Assembly: GCA_034440635.1 (NCBI GenBank) | Contig: JAOTON010001820.1 | Location: 1,422,501-1,486,500 of the forward strand | DNA length: 64,000 bases | Direction: 5' to 3' | Source of the DNA: Lepas anatifera | Taxonomy: Eukaryota; Arthropoda; Thecostraca; Lepadidae | In this document: piece after piece, positions 35,301 through 46,753 of the stretch | How positions within the stretch are numbered: position 1 is the first letter of the stretch | How the letters are laid out: each line of letters begins with the position of its first letter | Position numbers and translations under genes: made by a program | The notes under the pieces: generated by a model | Told to the model about the DNA's origin: nothing | What the model saw: the letters and a program-made list of their open reading frames with translations, nothing else | Database searches by the model: none

Positions 35301-35599
35301 ATAACAAAATTCGGCCACAGGGTGCCGTTTTAAACCCCATGAACTCTAATCCCCCAGAAAAAATATTTCAGCAGTGATCCTGTGAGCCTTATGAGGCTGG
35401 AAACATTGTTTGAAGCCATAACTCAGACATACCCAGTCTTGGACTCTCGTGCCCAGGCGCCTCGGTCACTGGACGGACCGCCTGGGGCTAGACACCTGCG
35501 AGACAGTACTGATCACCTCGGTTCAAAACACTGTGCCCCCTGCCTGCCACACACTATTTACTACGTGTGGCCTTGCACCTGTCGTTGTAAACACGTAGT

Positions 35600-35883
35600 A
35601 ATCACGTGACCCAGGTATGCGTGCCAGTCGAGCGAAGGGTCGGGGATTATCAGGGGCGGTGGCAAGTCAGCCGAAGACTACCCCGTCAAAATGCAGCAAA
35701 ATCAGTAATTGTGTAATATTTTCTCACGCAGATGTCAGATTAGGAAATAATGGTAACCACTGGAAAGCTCTTGCAAAAATACATAATAAGAACCCGTTTA
35801 TAAAGCTATAGACGCCATAGGTTGCGAGATATTCATCCTAAACCGGTCGAGCCTAGTCATGGCAATTTCAATTGCGGGGGACT
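35600..35883. repeat. Right inverted terminal repeat of the 7.8-kb block
   Basis: Inverse of 28071-28345. Ends GCGGGGGACT directly before the right half of the R repeat. Confidence 0.85.
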
Positions 35884-37260
35884 GTACGTCTCTGTACTCC
35901 TTCCCTCGGCTTCTTTTGCGCCGGGCCCCACTCCTCTCCACTCAGCAGACACCCATCTCGCGACACTCCTGGCTTCAGCGAAGTCGGCCGCCGGCTAGCT
36001 TGTGCTGAATCTGCCATCTCGGCCGTACCGAACCATAGCCTCTGAGCTGCATTGCCCTAAAACTCCTCCTCGGCCGTACCGAAGGGCAGCCTCGGATGGT
36101 GGAGTAGACAATCGAGCCAATAGGGGGAAAACATAACTAGTAATGTTTGAAAAAGATAATGCTAATACATCTGCTGGTTTATGTTTTAAAGCTCTATCAT
36201 TTTCATGGAGACATTTGTGCTGTATTTCTTGCTATACATGTGAACGCGCCTCCACCAATCAGCGGCCGCCGTCCACTGGGTGCCGATTGCCTGCGGGGCA
36301 CAGAGGTAAGAAAGGTCACGCTGGCCACGGCTGCCGGCGAGTTCAAGCCTCGGTGGGGAGGGGTCGCGTGACGGATTAATAAAACCTAATGGGTGGTGTT
36401 GAGAATGGTGATGGTCATGCCTGCTGTTAGACAGAAGGAGGGGGACCGGTGTAGGAGACATTCTGTGCACGTGGGTGGATATATGGGTTAGGCGTTTGTG
36501 CAGTGTGCAGTGTAGACAACACTGGAAAAATATGAACATGAGTTCACTAAGTGAGTTTGGTATCTGAATATACTTGGCGGGTAAAACTGCAGGTACCGAT
36601 TTCGAGTCCTTAGTATTTTTCGTCATCGGGTATAAAAAAGGTGTTTGTATGCTACAATACTTCGTTATTAACCTGTCGGGTGACGTCACGTTCCTAGTAA
36701 GATATTATTAGGTATCATTAGTTACAGGGGCGTAGCCAGGATTTCGCTCAGGGAGGGGCGGCGCCCCAAAAAGGGCCCCCGCGACAGCGCCAAAAGGGCC
36801 CTGATGGGTAAAAAGGGCCCTGCTTGTTACAGGATGGAGTGCTGAAGAGGGCTTAAGAGGGCCCTGTCTGGTATAAAATGCCAAATTTGGCCACCGAGCA
36901 TAGTGCAGGCGAGCCGCGCTTCGCGCGGCTCGTGTCTTCAAGGGGCCCTTCGGGCCCCTCAGGGAGGGGCGGCTGTCCCTGCCACCCTCCCCCTTGGCTA
37001 CGCCCCTGATTAGTTATAATTAGTCTTGGACTCTGCACAGTTCTAAGATCAAGACGTTTAACGGTCAGCTTTCGAATTATACCTAATTTGGTGGAACAGA
37101 GACAATGTAGGAACTGAGGTGGAACCTCATAAGTCGTGTCAAGCATTGAAATTGATGAATCCCAGCAAAAGAGCTTCTTTAGCAGATGTTGAGTTTCCAG
37201 GCAAAAATGTACGTACTGACCGAACAATGCAGCGTGCTGAAATCTTTGTACGTGATACAG
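35884..37260. repeat. R repeat, right fragment
   Basis: Resumes the R sequence at the end of the inverted-repeat block and continues collinear with 11640-13050. Contains a hAT MITE (36725-37008) absent from copy 1. Confidence 0.7.
36725..37008. mobile_element. 284-bp hAT MITE, second copy
   Basis: Inverted ends CAGGGGCGTAGCCA and TGGCTACGCCCCTG with perfect 8-bp duplication ATTAGTTA (36717-36724, 37009-37016). It sits in an R repeat; the paralogous R copy near 12800 lacks it, giving an empty site. Confidence 0.88.
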
Positions 37261-37955
37261 CAGGCGTTTTGCAGTTCTGGCGCGAAAAAAATCGAGTATT
37301 GTACCGCGAAAGTAGTGTGACAACTCTCATTCAACTCTAAATTCTCCCCAGCTTCTGAGTCCAAACATCTTTTAACGCTCTGAATGAAATCTTTTTTGTA
37401 AGAAATGGCCACAAACTTTTGTCATCAATGTCACAGGTGCTAATAGAGCGTTCGTGCGGTATGAGTTCAGCTGTGTTAGAAACGTTTGGAAAACGGGTCA
37501 ACTGAGTAGTAATGCAACTTTCCATGTGGTTTGGGATGTTGGGAAAATGTGGAGGCCAAAGAAGGGTCCAAAATTCTTCTTAAGCGACGGGCCGGAATTT
37601 TCAAGTTCATCGACTCTACCTTTCCGATCACATGTCGCCATAGTTAATCTCATGGTCTGACATCATAGTCAAAACTATGTTATGAAGCCAAAGTTACGGC
37701 TACTCAATTCTTAAGTCATGGTCAAGCGTCCCTCCTTATGGCAAGATCCTAAATTCCAGCTGAAAGGTTACGTAGATATTCTCATAAAGTATACCGTGAG
37801 TATAGCGGTGTCGTAGGTCAATAACCTTGAATAATCTTGCTCCTTTCAGAGAGTTTTCATGTTGTTTCAGAGAGTACTGTAATGGACACTTTCTCCACGG
37901 TTTCAGGCTGTTAACGTTGCACTCGTGATTTTTTTCCATTTCATCGCAGGAAGTT
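37261..37955. other. Decayed H-family-like repeat
   Basis: About 37550-37900 resembles the H repeats at 22456 and 26840 (GGCCGGAATTTTCAAG, TCGTAGGTCAATAACCTTGA), but is more diverged and has no clear ends. Confidence 0.4.
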
Positions 37956-38415
37956 TTAAAGGGAATGTGGCACCTTTATAACGTGATTTTAACTGAGATA
38001 ACCAAGCTGTAAAGCATGCCGGAAAACCCGGTACTCAAATCTGTCTTGAAACTCAAAATTTCCGTGGAGAAAAGCTAAAAACCTACCTGAAATGTACCCC
38101 AATTCTACCCCAGCCAGGCGGCCACAGTTGTCAGCTGTTGGTATGACGACAGCGCTGACGTCACGGTGAATCATCAGCCAATTGAAGCTCTTGAAGCCTA
38201 TTGAATATGGTAGCAGTCATGACGTCATCCAGATAATTACGTCATCCACAGGCAGAGGTTTATTTTTCACCCTAGAGGAGCATTGAAAAAAATAAAAATA
38301 TTGAGCTCATTGTACATTTTCAGAGAAATCATGGACGTTTTCATGATTTCCGTCTAAAAATACCCCATATTGCACTAAATTCCTAGATTCGACCAAGGTG
38401 CCACATTCCTTTTAA
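37956..38415. mobile_element. X-family TTAA MITE, single copy
   Basis: Ends TTAAAGGGAATGTGGCACC and GGTGCCACATTCCTTTTAA, with TTAA at both edges; 460 bp, no coding capacity. Internal sequence (CGGAAAACCCGGTACTC, AGCTCATTGTACATTTTC) matches both halves of the dimer at 9291-10210. Confidence 0.85.
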
Positions 38416-39461
38416 TAGATCCATTGCATGGCAACTGCAATATCAATAATACCTGACGTGGCAAATCAGTAATTTTCACTAAAGGTATTGAAGTAGGAGA
38501 ATGCATAGGGGGACCAGGGCAAAGCGGTCACCCTAGTGATATTTGCTCAATTAAAGAACTTGTAATCCCGATTTCTTGTGTTAGGTACCATGATTTTGTC
38601 CCATGTTCAATTCTGAAGACAATGGAGGGGACAAAAAGGCAAAAAATACAAGATATCTGCACAGGAAACAAAAAATAAGCCAAAGTTATTTCGACCACTT
38701 TTCCCCAAGCACGGGGCAAAGTGGATAGGCTTATTTTGCCTCGATTCTTTGTTTGCAAGATATTTGGCATGCATACTTTTCAGTTGGATATAATTTTAAT
38801 CTATAATTGTACATAAATGCTTAGATCAACTTATTTAATGATAGCTGCTGCGGAGTGGCAATATTGTTATCCCCTCCCCGCTACTCAGTTTCCACACGCT
38901 TTAGCATTAAATGTTCCAATCTGACGGTAACAATGCTTTGCGACAGGCCTCTGTGGTAGACTGCTGAGCCCAAAATGGACGGTTAAGTAGCTTCCAGCAC
39001 CAGAAGATCGACAACTTTAATATACAAAGTCGCATGTCACAAAAGTCGTGAGCTGAATAGGAACACATGCGTTGGTCTTATTCGGGTGGAAATATTCTGG
39101 TTTGCGTAGAGGTTTTAAGCGATGGAATAGAGCATTTTGTGGTGGTCAAAACATTGCTGTCGTTTGCTTTTGATATCAGTCGTATAAGACATAAGTCAAA
39201 TGCTGGCTGCCACGTCTGCAGATAACGAAATGTCAATTGTGGTGTAAAATTTCGGTCGGGTTGATCAAACCCACAAAAAAACGAAAGAAACACGCATACA
39301 TTTCTGTATTCACGATGATAACTAAGGCTTCCTCGCCATTCACAAACCAAGGCGCCCACTACTGGCCCGTGCCACACACGAAAACGATATCCTCTGCAAC
39401 AACCCCCTCCTCCCTCATGTATCGTGGACCCACTTAGGACATACTGCGCAGCGTATGTCGT
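38416..39461. other. No gene recognised
   Basis: Unique-looking sequence between an X-family MITE and the minisatellites. No frame with a recognisable domain on either strand. Confidence 0.4.
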
Positions 39462-39520
39462 AAGTGTATTATCAGGTCCTAAGTGTATTATCAGGTCCTA
39501 AGTGTATTATCAGTAAATCG
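39462..39520 (+). repeat. 19-bp minisatellite, three copies
   Basis: Unit AAGTGTATTATCAGGTCCT repeated three times almost perfectly. Confidence 0.9.
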
Positions 39521-39544
39521 GGTCTCAGAACATCTCCAGAGGCC

Positions 39545-40245
39545 TATTCAAGCTCATGGTCCCCAGCTCAGCTCAGGGGCCGTATAACTGTGCAGGGGGC
39601 TCCAGACCAGCCTAGGGGCTGCCTAGTTCAGCACAGGGAGTTCAAGATTAGCTTAGGGCCCAGCTTAGCTCAGGGGCTCAGGTCGGCTGTTAAAGGGTCA
39701 GAACAGCTCAAAGGACCCATTCAAGCTCAAAGCCTTCCGCTCAGTGACTCTCAAGTATTTCAGGGAGCCCCCATCTCAGCACAGGGGCCCAAGCTATATG
39801 AACTCAGATGACCAGATTAGCTAAGGGGCCTGGATCAGCTCAGGGGCCCTGACAGCTCAGGAGGGCCAATTCAATCTCATGGCTCCCAGCTCAGGGGCCC
39901 TATTACTGTGCAGAGGGTCCAGACCAGCTAAGCCCGCCCCCCAGTTCAGCACATTGGCCTCAGATTAGCTCAGGGGTCAGATTAGTCTTGGGGGAACACC
40001 TCAGCTCAGAGGCCCCAATGTCGGCTGATATAAGAGTCTTTGACCAGCTCAAGGGCCCATTCAAGTTTACAGCTCTCAGCTCAGCGTAGATACCCTAGAA
40101 CGATTTAGAGGTCCCAACTAGCCCTGGGGCCCTCAGTTCAGCTAAAGAGGCCCCAGATTAGCTTATAGGGCATCAGAGGTCAGTTCAGCGGCCCCTCGAG
40201 ATTGACTCATAGGACCTTAAATCAGCTCAGGCGCCCAGGTGAGCT
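39545..40245 (+). repeat. Degenerate AGCTCAGGGGCC repeat tract, ~700 bp
   Basis: AGCTCAGGGGCCC and close variants recur every 20-50 bp with spacers such as CCAGATTAGCT. Larger units are also repeated (CAGACCAGCCTAGGGG near 39604 and CAGACCAGCTAAGCCC near 39922). Non-coding in appearance. Confidence 0.75.
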
Positions 40246-41415
40246 TAAGAAGTTTCCCAGACAACCTTTCTCGCTCGTTTGGGTTTCGTATTTTCTATTA
40301 GTTTTTGATATTTTGCATCCGTTGCGGGGGCCCACCACAGAAAAGTGGGGACCAGTGGCCCTCCTCCCCCCGTTTTGTTTGAAACCCCCACTGGGACGAA
40401 GGTCCAAGGCGGAGATCCAATGGAGCGGTTGTTAATGTAATAAGAGTTTGAATTATTCCTCAGACTAGTGTGCTCTGTTCAGGCTTTCTGAGACTGTGCT
40501 CAGTGTAAGCCTTTAGAGTCAAGGTTCCATTCGTTCTGTTCTGTATCACTCACTGCTCACTTAGACTTTACTAACGCCTGAAGGGTGGGCTGTTTCAAGC
40601 GAGCATTGTGTTGTGCGAGTCTGTAATAAAAGTGTAAAAAAGGTCATAAGAGAAGCAAAGGACGACAAACATTTCAAAGTGATGATAGCCACTTATTATG
40701 ATAGCCACGACATTCATATTCTGCTTCCCCACACTTTTGGAGGCAACTACAAAGCCATCCATCAATGTTGAAACTGCTCTTTTAACACGCGCCCCGCTGG
40801 GAGGGGGGGCGAAATTCGCACCCCCCTCCTAGTTTTCCCCAGATACCTCAAAAAAACGAAGAGACGCAGAACAACAAAACTTACAGTACCTTATCCCTGA
40901 TTAATTTCACACATCTGACCAGATTTTTTAGTAAGGTCAGGTCAGGTCAAGGAGCTATTCAGGGTCAAGTGACCCGACCTCAAAACCTAAAAGCACGAGT
41001 TTGAAGCAGCGCCCAGGGAACATCAGCAAACCGATCAGTTTGAAACTTCCACAATGTGATAAGGTCATTAGGGTGTACAAATCTGCTATCTCAGAATTTT
41101 GATATTGTTGACCTGAGGTTGGGTCAATTTTTTGGTCACCCCATTATAAGTCTAAGGTGGAAAATAGAATGGGCTCGTTTTCAGTAAATACAGGATAGAT
41201 AAAGCTGAAAATCCACAAACCGTCTATTCTTACCACGATCTTGACCATAAAGTTGAGTTTTTGAGCATCTGACCTCTCAAAGGTCATATCAGGTCACGGG
41301 AGCAGAGAGTGATTGTTTTGCCACTAACTTCTCACTGAATTGAGATAAAGCTCTTATTTTGCTTGCATTGTGCTTATAATGTCACGGGGAGTCGATTGAT
41401 ATGCAACATGACCAT

Positions 41416-43419
41416 TAGGCCATGTCGTGATCACCACTTTTTCACAGGATCTTCGATTACCGGGTGTTTTCCAATGTATTGATGGCCGCTGATCACGATT
41501 TTTGGTCGAAAATTTCGAATTCGAAAAATATTTGCCCGCGCAAGCCGTTTGAATTTCTTCCGGTTTGCCAAAATTTCGATGTTTTCATATCTCACGGACA
41601 ATAAAAGGCAACTGATGTATTGAAAAGGCCCCAGAACTTTAAAACCATTGAATTTGAAAAATTTGAAACCTTTCTTGACTCCTTGAAATATATACTTACC
41701 CGAAAAGTCCTTGGAAAGACGGGGATGTTTGAGCTTAGAAGATGATAATAGATGGCGCGCATGACGCAGCCGTCAACCACTGTCCCGCTACGTCGCTTAT
41801 GTAGAAGCTATTAGCCAAAGGAGCTGGATATATGATTTGAGCCTATTTTGAATTCGATGAATGAACATTTACCTTCAATAGATGATCTATATTTTCTCGC
41901 TTGCAGTTTTAAATATTATTGGTAATGGTTGCTTTCAAAGCAGGTCCAAGTAAGATCAGCCAGTGTGGTCACTGCGGAACAATTTCAAGTAGTAAAATCT
42001 ATGCAAGAGCCAGTCAATTATATTTAGATAAGTCTAGCTATCACTAGCAAGGAGAATACCGCATTTCGGGAAAAATGAAGCTACACCACACCTCGCGCCG
42101 CCGTGAAGCCGCTTAACATGCTTAACATGCATGCTGCCGCTTAACCAGCTCTCGCTTGGGGCTGACGTTGTCGGTCACATTATGATGCTGCGGCTTGAAG
42201 AGATGGAGGCCAGGAAATTGGACCAATTTCACGTTTCAATAGCTTGAAAATTCGAACCGACCGCTGATGAAGTTACCGAGACTTACAGAACAGCATCTGT
42301 GCCAGCAAGAAACAAGTACAAAGTTCGCTGTGAAATAAGGGGCATTGTAACCTGAAGGAAGCGATCGAAGGCGCCTACAAAACATGAAGATATTGTAAGC
42401 ATGGACAAAGCATGACAACATTGTTTGAAATATAAAGCAGAGCTTTACCATCAAGGCATCGGAAAACAAAGCATTTCTGGAAGCCGCGGAAGCACAGAGG
42501 TTGTATATTGGTGGCTTTGATGCTGTCGTGACGGACCATTGGAGACGGCAGCAGCTGCGGCAAGCCACTGCTGCCGCCGCCATAAGGCCTGATCGGGAGG
42601 CCGGCTCGTCCGTATTCGAGCACAATAATATGGCAATCACCCGGACAAGTCTATAAATGACTTCCGTGTAACATGTAGAAATAGTTTTCTTTCCGAGATT
42701 GATTTATACCTGCCAGAGCCTGTTCGCGTGCGGCGTCTGTCAACAGCTAGTGTGATGCTACAAATAGGACGCTCGCTGCTGCATATCCACCAGCGGTCGC
42801 TGTATGGTGCCGTTGCGTTCTGCGCAGCTTCGGCCGTCAGAACGCAACATCCGGAGAACTCCTGGTAACCCAACGACAGCAGGGTGGCTTGCCTCAGTGC
42901 TGCCGTCTCCAATGGTCTGTCCGACTGTATCCAAGCCACAATATACAACCTCTGTGCTCCTCGCTGGTCTTCCGAAATGTTCCGTTTGCCGATACCTTTG
43001 ATGGTAGGCTCTGTTTGATATGTCAAACAACGTTGTCATGCTTTGTCCATGCTTACAATATCTTCTGTTTTGTAGCCGCCTTCTGATCGCTTCCTTCAAT
43101 TATAATGCTTCCTTATTTCCGGAACTTTGTACCTGTTTCTTGCTGGCCGATGCTCTTCTGTAAATCTCGGTAACTTCATGCGGTCGGTTCGAATATTGAA
43201 GCTATTGAAACATGAATTCGTCCACTTCCTGGCCTATCTTTCAGCCGAAGCATCATAATTCGACCGACAACGGCATGTATTGACGGCAGCTGGTGTCGTG
43301 TAGCTTCATTTTCCCGAAATACGGTATTCTCCTTACTAGAAGACTAATCTAAATATAATCGACTGGCTCTTGCTAGATTTTACTACTTGAAATTGTTCCA
43401 GTGACCACATGCTTAGATA

Positions 43420-43464
<45 letters not shown>

Positions 43465-43971
43465 TGGCTGATCTTAATTGGACCTGCTTTGAAGCAACCA
43501 TTACCAATAATATTTAAAACTACAAGCGGAGAAATATAGATCTCTATTGAAGGTAAATGTTCATTCATCGAATTCAAAATAGGCTCAAATCCTATATCAG
43601 GCTCCTTTGGCTAATAGTTCTTGTTAAGCGGCGTAGCGGGACGTGGTTGACGGCTGCGTCATGCGCGCCATTATTATCATCTTTTTAAGCTCAACATCTC
43701 TGTCTTTCAGGTACTTTTCGGGTAAATATTATTTCGTCAAAAGGTTTCAATTGTTCGATTCATGGTTTTAAGTTCTGCCCTTTCAATACATTAGTTGCAT
43801 TTTATTGTCCGTAGATATGAAAACATCAATTTTGGCAACCGAAGAAATTAAACGGCTTGCGCGGGCATTTTTCGAATTCGACATTTTCGACCGAAAATCG
43901 TGATCGCGGCCATAAATACATTAGAAAACACCCAGTAATCAAAGATCCTGTAAAAGTGTATCCCGTGCCTA
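41416..43971. mobile_element. 2.56-kb foldback element with 8-bp target duplication
   Basis: Two arms of about 1.1 kb (about 41416-42580 and 42860-43971) are reverse complements. The outermost ends are TAGGC in inverted orientation. The 8-bp duplication ATGACCAT (41408-41415, 43972-43979) fits the hAT nTnnnnAn pattern. The related elements at 44374-45699 and 51449-52488 lack the insert. The right arm holds a (TA)n run at 43422-43462. The spacer of about 280 bp has no recognisable gene. Confidence 0.82.
43422..43462. repeat. (TA)n microsatellite
   Basis: About 20 uninterrupted TA units, present only in the right arm of the foldback element; the left arm near 41965-41985 lacks it. Confidence 0.95.
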
Positions 43972-44373
43972 ATGACCATACCAGATCACTCTGTGACCCT
44001 TACCTAGCTCGAGGTCAGGTCATTTTGACTATTTGACCTAGCAAGGTCATATTATATATTATTCGATTCGCCGCGATAAGAGGAATCCAATGATGCATAA
44101 AGATTTGCTCTAGCTCCCCTGAGGGCAGACCTAGAGAGGGAAACGTACACTGCTCTGTTGTAAGCCTATGGAGGCCTTCTTTGACTTATGCTGACCTCAA
44201 TATTGACTTGACATAAAAATTATTACTATAAAATCTCTTCGTCTTGTCAAGAGCTTTCCGAACACCGCCCGTAATTTTCCTTTAGCTTTCGTGGGAAACG
44301 AGATACGGAGGGAGGGGGCGAAAAACGCCCCCCAGCGGGGCGCGTCATGCAAGGGACACCAGCGGGCCGCGTG

Positions 44374-45699
44374 TTAACACGCGCCCCGCTGGGGTGGGGG
44401 GAGAAATTCATCCCTCTTGTTTTTTCCAAAATAAGGCAGAAAGAAACGTAGAAGAACGCAACTTAAGCCCTGTTCCAGCTGTGAGCACAGTTTTGTCAGC
44501 AGGACCTCTAACCTCTCCTCCAGAAAAGTAACATCAGCGCCATAATCGCCTCTTGTTTGTGCTAAGCAAAGGGAACTCAAACCTTTACACCGTTAAAAAA
44601 TATTAGACTGCCACTTTGTGCACTTACTATTTTTCATCAGCGCAAACAGCAGGCCGTCAGCCCGTAAAACCTCTAGAGTCAGTTCCCGGGGAGAGGCTAC
44701 AGTCCTGTGACGTAGGCGCAACGCGGCCCGCTGATTGGTGCTGACAAAACTCTGCTGACAGCTGGAACAGGGCTTTACAGTACCTTATCCCTGATCAATT
44801 TCACGCATCTGATCGATTTTTTGTCAGGTCAATAACCTATTCAAAGCCAAGCGACCCGACCGCAAAGCCCAAAATCACGAGTTTGAAGCGGCGTCAAAAG
44901 AATATCTGCCAACTGATCAGTTTCAAACTTTCACAATATAATAAGATAATTAGGCCCTGCAAATCTCTTATCACGCAATTTCGATATTGTTGACCAAAGA
45001 TGGGGCCAATTTTTTGGTCACCTCATTATAAGCCTATGGTGAAAAACAGAAAGGGCTCGCTTTTCAGTACATCCTGGATAAATAAACTTTTAAGTCCTTA
45101 TTCCGTGTATTCTTAGCACGATGTTTACCATAAAGTTGAGTTGTTGACTATCTGACCTCTCGAAAGTCTGTGAGGTCAGTCACATGGGCATACAGTATTC
45201 ATTTTGCCAATAATATCGCACTGAATTGAGACAAAGCTTCCATTTTGCTTGCATTGTGCATATCTTGTCACGGGGAGTCGATTGATATGCAACCAGGTGC
45301 AACCTATACCAGGTCACCACGTGACCCTGACCTAACTCGATGTCAAATCATTGTCACCATTTGACATAGCAAGGTCATATTACACATCATTCGATTTGCC
45401 ACGATGAGAGAACTCCAATGATGCATGAAGATCAGCTCTAGCTCTACTGATTAAAAATCTGTAGGGGAAAATGTACACTGCCCTGTTGTAGGCCTATGGA
45501 ACCTACCTTGGCATCTGCTGACCTCAGTATTGACCTGACATAAAATAGCCCTTAGAATTTCTCTTCGTCTCGTCAAGAGCTTTTAAACGCCGTCCCTAAC
45601 TTTTTATTTAGCTTTGCCGGGAAATGAGATATGGAGGGCACAAAATACGTCCCCCAGCGGGGCACGTCAAGCCAGGGACCACAGCGGGGCGCGTGTTAA
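44374..45699. mobile_element. AGGTCA-rich TTAA element abutting its neighbour
   Basis: Left end TTAACACGCGCCCCGCTG, right end AGCGGGGCGCGTGTTAA. Its left TTAA is also the right TTAA of the element at 40782. Interrupted by a 309-bp MITE (44466-44774). A decayed TGACCTCTCGAAAGTCT is at 45153-45169. Confidence 0.82.
44466..44774. mobile_element. 309-bp PIF/Harbinger-like MITE (TTA duplication)
   Basis: Inverted ends AGCCCTGTTCCAGCTGT, extending about 36 bp with few mismatches, and a 3-bp duplication TTA (44463-44465, 44775-44777). The paralogous site near 40880 is uninterrupted (AACTTACAGTACC). TTA/TAA duplications are typical of PIF/Harbinger; the family name is inferred from that. Confidence 0.8.
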
Positions 45700-46355
45700 T
45701 CTTCTTATAAGCCTGCTCCTAGGTATTCCAAGTATAGCACTTGGAACAGAAGCCTCAGCAAAGTTAAAAACTGGTCGCAAGAGACTCGAACCCACCATTC
45801 GAACGATCAATGCCAGAAATAACGGGTACATTTGAAAGCCAACGGTCAACATCAGATAAATATTGAACACTTCAGCGTGTCGGGGAAATCGGTCCCAAGC
45901 TTTCCCTCATGCACTGTCGCGCACGATGTCTGTGGGGCGGGCCCGGAGCCCCACACTACCAGCTGAGCCGCCGGGTCCGCTTAATTGGGCCAGTTGCTGA
46001 CATGCTGCTCTCCCATCACGCGTTGTCATGGGTTTTTTTATCATACTTGCTTCATGCGCTTCACCACTACCCAGAGGACCTGCTTGCTGTCTCCCGTTTT
46101 CACCGAAAATTTACATATTTCTACCAAAATGGAAAAAAATTGTAAAATTCGTTCCCAGCCTGAGGAGGCGATCGGTCCAAATCCCAGGAGTTTTTGGCTT
46201 TAGAATGTCTGGTTTCCTGCCTGGGATTTTGAAGATGCGCCTCACTTCTCTGCTGGTGATTGCTTCAGACCGCCGTCAGTTCACAGTCTGAGTTCACGCG
46301 GTCCAAGCTCAACAGTCTGAGACAACCAACAGCTGATGCTTGACTAGCAAAATAT
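45700..46355. other. Intergenic, with a tRNA-like SINE fragment
   Basis: On the minus strand near 45930-45985, CCCGGCGGCTCAGCTGGTAG resembles a tRNA A-box, but no B-box follows, so at most a SINE fragment. No gene seen. Confidence 0.35.
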
Positions 46356-46361
46356 TTTATT
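46356..46361 (-). terminator. Likely poly(A) signal of cuticle gene 2
   Basis: AATAAA on the minus strand about 390 nt after the stop codon, followed by an A/T-rich stretch. It is the first such signal I found after the stop. Confidence 0.5.
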
Positions 46362-46679
46362 TCAACGACTTATGGCACAAAAAGACACGCACACATCAGA
46401 CAGGTAATAAATAGACGCAGACATTCACAATTCATCACGCCAACTCCCCAAAACGCAAATTAACGGGTGGAATATGGAATCGGATACAGCATTACAAACA
46501 TGTAAAAAAGTATCCAAATATTTACATTTCATCCTTGTGACTCACTCTATCCCTTTCTTCAAAGGGCCACAAGATAGCTGGCAGCAACCTTGCTGGCTGA
46601 GTCTCGGCCTATACTAAGCAGCTGGGACGTCTGTGCGTGGTCCGTAATGCGATTGAAAGACAGCCCGTTCTGCGGGGCG

Positions 46680-46750
46680 GCAGAAGTGGAGCGCGGTGGA
46701 AGAGGCGCGGGGCGGAGCGCGGTGGAAGAGACGCGGGGCGGAGCGCGCGC
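46680..46750. repeat. Short GC-rich minisatellite in the gene 2 3' UTR
   Basis: About two and a half copies of a 26-27 bp unit containing GGCGGAGCGCGGTGGAAGAG lie just after the stop codon of cuticle gene 2. Confidence 0.75.
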
Positions 46751-46753
46751 CCA

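Larger units (their letters stand above)
28071..35883. mobile_element. 7.8-kb block bounded by ~280-bp inverted repeats
   Basis: The left arm (28071-28345) and right arm (35600-35883) are reverse complements beginning AGTCCCCCGCAATTGAAATT at the outside. Flanks are the left and right halves of an R repeat, so the block looks like one insertion. The target duplication is ambiguous (TA, GTAC or TACGT) because the site is palindromic. Inside are SINEs, MITEs and nested TTAA elements, but no transposase, integrase or polymerase frame. Alternatively, two separate inverted solo insertions. Confidence 0.5.
40782..44377. mobile_element. AGGTCA-rich TTAA element carrying a foldback insert
   Basis: Ends TTAACACGCGCCCCGCTG and inverse, TTAA at both sides. 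Without the insert at 41416-43971 it is about 1.03 kb and collinear with 44374-45699 and 51449-52488. Contains TGACCTCTCAAAGGTCA (41270-41286). Its right TTAA is also the left TTAA of the next element. Confidence 0.82.

Noticed and set aside
36186..36689. 167-codon minus-strand frame
   Set aside because: Within R copy 2; the equivalent region of copy 1 (11891-12211) carries a different, shorter frame, so it is not conserved coding sequence.
39462..39520. Regular repeats considered as a CRISPR array
   Set aside because: The 19-bp units are directly adjacent with no spacers, and the DNA is clearly eukaryotic.
42236..43099. Overlapping 110-134 codon frames on the minus strand
   Set aside because: They lie in the arms and spacer of a foldback element, and the two arms do not conserve the same frame.
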